A stretch of 8,772 bases of DNA from Fidelibacterota bacterium. Lineage in GTDB: Bacteria > Fidelibacterota > Marinisomatia > Marinisomatales > S15-B10. Position numbers and translations under genes: made by a program. The notes under the pieces are model-generated. The model saw only the letters and a list, made by a program, of their open reading frames with translations. It searched no databases and was not told the origin of the DNA. The stretch lies in the NCBI GenBank assembly GCA_002691365.1, contig NZHL01000001.1, positions 1 through 8,772 on the forward strand. Reading direction: 5' to 3'. Of this stretch, positions 6,270 through 8,772 are shown piece after piece; the stretch's first letter is position 1, and each line of letters starts with the position of its first letter.

Positions 6270-6605
6270 TTAAGAATCTTTAGAGTCGGACTTTGCCCCA
6301 ACTAGGGAAACTGGGAACGGTGCTATATTATCTCCATTGCTAATTTTACAGACTCCACTTTTCTCAACTTCGTCAATTCTAATTATAGCTTGCATAGGGA
6401 TAAAGCTGCGCTTGACGCCGCTAAACTCAGACTTCAATTTTTCTTCATTAGGATCAACGACAACTTGTTTTTTTTCATCAAAAACATAGTCTTCCACTTC
6501 TACAAAACCGTACAGGTCGCTTTGATAGACCTGCTTAACGAAGACTTCGTAGACTTTACCTTTGTTTAGAAAGGTAATCTTATATATCTCAGATAAATTT
6601 CCCAT
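6270..6605 (-). CDS. DUF1820 family protein
   Basis: A 111-residue soluble protein of unknown function that I recognise as DUF1820. Conserved stretches are IYKITFLNKGKVYEVFVKQV (about 7-26), YQSDLYGFVEVEDYVF (27-42), VVVDPNEEKLKSEFSGVKRS (48-67) and FIPMQAIIRIDEVEKSG (68-84). There is no signal peptide or membrane segment; the C-terminal 25 residues are low in conservation. The family is confined mostly to gammaproteobacteria and is often near housekeeping genes. The ATG at 6605 has an AAGGAA ribosome site about 8 bases upstream. It is the first gene of a probable operon with srkA and is divergent from miaB across 214 bases. No function should be assigned. Confidence 0.88.
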   Translation of the reverse strand: MGNLSEIYKITFLNKGKVYEVFVKQVYQSDLYGFVEVEDYVFDEKKQVVVDPNEEKLKSEFSGVKRSFIPMQAIIRIDEVEKSGVCKISNGDNIAPFPVSLVGAKSDSKDS

Positions 6606-6748
6606 TAAATCAATTCCTTAACGCATTAAATCAAAATCTTCAGACGCAGGCTGTCTCTGATTCGCTACTTTACAGTATTTAATTCCCACAAGTTACCTAA
6701 ATATTTGTCTAAATCTAACAATTTCAAGGGATTTGAGAGGAATTTTTG

Positions 6749-6778
6749 TTAATCCTAGCGGTTTACTGCTGATATAAT
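6749..6778 (+). promoter_or_regulatory. Probable sigma70 promoter of miaB (extended -10)
   Basis: A perfect TATAAT at 6773-6778 is preceded by TG at 6770-6771, an extended -10 element, which reduces the need for a good -35. A poor -35 match, TTAATC, lies at 6749-6754 with an 18-base spacer. Transcription would begin near 6785, giving a leader of about 35 bases before the miaB ATG. The rest of the 6606-6819 region holds no gene and presumably the opposing DUF1820 promoter, for which I see only weak candidates. Confidence 0.55.
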
Positions 6779-6819
6779 TGGGAATTCGAAATCAACTGGT
6801 AGCTTAGACCGTAATACTA

Positions 6820-8157
6820 ATGGGCAACTCAATCAATAATCAAACACGCAAGGTATTCATTAAAACTCATGGCTGCCAAATGAATGAGTATGACTCCTCT
6901 CGCATGTTAGATCTTTTGCGCGAACAACAGGAGACAGAATTGGTTGATACCCCAGAAAATGCCGACCTCTTACTATTGAATACTTGCTCAATAAGGGAAA
7001 AAGCTCAGGAGAAAGTTTTTCATCAACTAGGGCGATGGCGCGCCGTAAAAGATTCTAACCCGGACGTAAAAATTGCAGTCGGGGGATGTGTAGCGAGCCA
7101 GGAAGGAAGTGCAATCAGCAAACGAGCTCCGTTTGTAGATGTAATTTTTGGACCGCAAACCCTACATAAGCTACCCGAGATGCTAAATTCCTCGAGTCGT
7201 AAAACGAAGGTCGATATAAGCTTTCCAGAAATTGAGAAATTTGACCGACTACCTTTGCCTAAAGCTGAATCTTCGCAAGCCTTTCTTACCGTGATGGAGG
7301 GATGCAGCAAATACTGTAGCTTTTGTGTTGTACCCTTCACAAGAGGCGAAGAAATATCACGAGATTTTGACGAAATACTGACTGAGGCATCCCACTTAGC
7401 TCATCAGGGAGTTCGAGAGATAAATCTTCTTGGCCAAAATGTTAATGCGTACAGAGGCTTGACCCGTGACAATAAGAATGCTGACCTATCAATATTAATT
7501 AGTCATATCGCTAACATTGAAGGTATAGATAGGATTAGATTTACCACATCCCACCCTATTGAATTTAACGACAATCTCATCAACATATATGAAGAAGTGC
7601 CTGAACTCGTGTCACATCTCCACTTACCCGTCCAGAGCGGCAGTGATAGGATCTTGGCAGCAATGAAGCGAGGTCATACAGTATTAGAATACAAATCAAT
7701 AATTCGAAAGATTGTTACACGCCGTCCCCATATAAGCTTGTCCTCCGACTTTATCGTCGGATTCCCTGGTGAAACAAATTCAGATTTTGAAGACACAATG
7801 AAATTAATTATGGAAGTTGGTTTTGATACTTCCTTCAGCTTCATTTACAGTGCACGACCCGGCACACCAGCAGCTAGTTTAAAGGACGAAACCAGCGAGC
7901 GAGAGAAAAAACATAGACTCGCGACACTCCAGTCTCAAGTTTCAGAGCAAGCCAGAGCTATTAGTGTGAGTATGATAGGATCTAATCAGCAAATCTTAGT
8001 AACAGGCAAGTCTAAGAAAGACACTAAGTATCTTCAAGGCAGAACCGAGAACAATCGTGTAGTTAATTTCCGTTGTGATGACACAGCACTGATTGGAGGT
8101 TTTGTTAAAGTTAAGATATCTGATGCGTTACCTAATTCCTTACAGGGAACTCTCTGA
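6820..8157 (+). CDS. miaB: tRNA-2-methylthio-N6-dimethylallyladenosine synthase MiaB
   Basis: MiaB is a radical-SAM methylthiotransferase that converts i6A37 to ms2i6A37 in tRNAs reading UNN codons, using two [4Fe-4S] clusters. The N-terminal UPF0004 domain has its three cluster cysteines: C19 ([15 protein letters not shown]), C56 ([14 protein letters not shown]) and C90 (GGCVASQEG). The radical-SAM triad is C162-x3-C166-xx-C169 ([16 protein letters not shown]). Further family motifs are [20 protein letters not shown] and [20 protein letters not shown]-binding domain occupies about 381-445. The length of 445 is typical. The ATG at 6820 lacks a clear ribosome site, but the N-terminal spacing to the first motif is normal. 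It is the first gene of an operon continuing into phoH after 74 bases, with a good extended -10 promoter upstream. It is distinct from MtaB and RimO by the HGCQMNxxDS signature. Confidence 0.97.
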   Translation: MGNSINNQTRKVFIKTHGCQMNEYDSSRMLDLLREQQETELVDTPENADLLLLNTCSIREKAQEKVFHQLGRWRAVKDSNPDVKIAVGGCVASQEGSAISKRAPFVDVIFGPQTLHKLPEMLNSSSRKTKVDISFPEIEKFDRLPLPKAESSQAFLTVMEGCSKYCSFCVVPFTRGEEISRDFDEILTEASHLAHQGVREINLLGQNVNAYRGLTRDNKNADLSILISHIANIEGIDRIRFTTSHPIEFNDNLINIYEEVPELVSHLHLPVQSGSDRILAAMKRGHTVLEYKSIIRKIVTRRPHISLSSDFIVGFPGETNSDFEDTMKLIMEVGFDTSFSFIYSARPGTPAASLKDETSEREKKHRLATLQSQVSEQARAISVSMIGSNQQILVTGKSKKDTKYLQGRTENNRVVNFRCDDTALIGGFVKVKISDALPNSLQGTL

Positions 8158-8231
8158 GCAAATAATCGCGCCAACTGATTGTAAAAACTTGATACACTAC
8201 AGCATCAAAAATCCTTAACAATTTCGAACAT

Positions 8232-8772
8232 ATGGAAGATCATAAAACAAGCCTCACATTATTGCCTGATAACGCGCAACGCTTATCCAATCTATGCGGG
8301 CATCTAAACGAACATATCAAGCAAATAGAAAGTGGCTTATCGTTGAATATTCAGCAGAGGGGAAACACGTTTCTTTTTTCTGGCTCAACAGCTGCAACGA
8401 AGAATGGTTGTCATATTCTAGAGTCTTTATATAAATCAACGGAATCGGGAAGTCTAATTCACCCAAAAATGGTTCACCTGGCAATTCACGAAGCTCAACA
8501 AAGTGAGGCTGAAGTCAACAACCGTACCTCAAAGAGTACCTCACTCATTCGAACCTCTAAAGCATCAGTAAAACCTAGAGGCGAACATCAACAACTCTAC
8601 GTCAAGAACATTCAGAAGAAAGATATTAGCTTTGGAATTGGTCCAGCCGGGACAGGAAAGTCCTATCTTGCAGTGGCTTGCGCCGTAGAGTCCCTCATGA
8701 ATGGGAGTGCGAATAGAATACTGCTTGTCCGCCCTGCCGTTGAAGCTGGTGAAAAACTGGGATTTCTACCCG
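8232..8772 (+). CDS. ybeZ: PhoH-like ATPase YbeZ, 5' part (runs off the window)
   Basis: The first 180 codons of a PhoH-family P-loop ATPase; the frame is open to the right edge and no stop is reached. YbeZ-type proteins are about 330-350 residues and act in RNA metabolism, with the rRNA-processing endonuclease YbeY normally encoded next. Residues 10-50 (LLPDNAQRLSNLCGHLNEHI and on) match the N-terminal domain. Then come a variable linker (about 90-120) and the P-loop G137-P-A-G-T-G-K143-S144, followed by YLAVACAVESL and RILLVRPAVEAGEKLGFLP, both diagnostic of the family. The start at 8232 gives the expected N-terminus; the ribosome site is weak. It lies 74 bases after miaB, in the miaB-ybeZ-ybeY order seen across gammaproteobacteria. 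I see no terminator between the two genes. Confidence 0.94.
   Translation, partial: MEDHKTSLTLLPDNAQRLSNLCGHLNEHIKQIESGLSLNIQQRGNTFLFSGSTAATKNGCHILESLYKSTESGSLIHPKMVHLAIHEAQQSEAEVNNRTSKSTSLIRTSKASVKPRGEHQQLYVKNIQKKDISFGIGPAGTGKSYLAVACAVESLMNGSANRILLVRPAVEAGEKLGFLP

Noticed and set aside
7023..7340. 105-codon minus-strand frame within miaB, and similar opposite-strand frames in other genes
   Set aside because: They lie fully inside strongly conserved genes on the other strand and show no recognisable protein features.

Overview
The window reads as a chromosomal segment of an AT-rich gammaproteobacterium, probably a free-living marine or other aquatic lineage. The evidence is gene content and order: SlyX, a DUF1820 protein next to the stress kinase SrkA, and a miaB-phoH(ybeZ) pair that in gammaproteobacteria usually continues into ybeY-corC-lnt. 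No phage gene, transposase, CRISPR array, tRNA or rRNA was seen. All genes have similar base composition, so there is no sign of a transferred island.

Layout. At the left edge (1-922, minus) is the glutaminase half of a glutamine-dependent NAD+ synthetase (nadE). It does not end naturally: bases 1-81 are an exact inverted copy of bases 818-898, so the gene is cut where the sequence folds back on itself. This looks like a fold-back chimera at a contig end. Next come a TauE/SafE (TSUP) membrane permease (1059-1817, plus), a SlyX-family small coiled-coil protein (minus, ending at 1946) and an acyl-CoA desaturase with a C-terminal helical extension (2318-3472, plus). A secreted TlpA-like thioredoxin (3658-4164, plus) is followed by a divergent ApbE-family protein (4289-5197, plus). 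The ApbE protein converges with srkA (6211-5228, minus), which lies downstream of the DUF1820 gene (6605-6270, minus). Divergent from these is miaB (6820-8157, plus), followed by the 5' part of a PhoH-like ATPase gene (8232 to the right edge). No gene-free stretch exceeds 300 bases; the longest is the 214-base divergent region 6606-6819.

How the genes relate. miaB and phoH form the start of a tRNA-modification/RNA-metabolism operon, with a good extended -10 promoter before miaB. DUF1820 and srkA probably form an operon on the other strand. The thioredoxin and the ApbE homologue may work together in envelope redox or flavinylation chemistry. The ApbE protein, however, lacks several residues normally needed for FMN transfer, which is the most biologically interesting point here. 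Otherwise the window is largely ordinary housekeeping sequence, and no convincing new multi-gene system was found.
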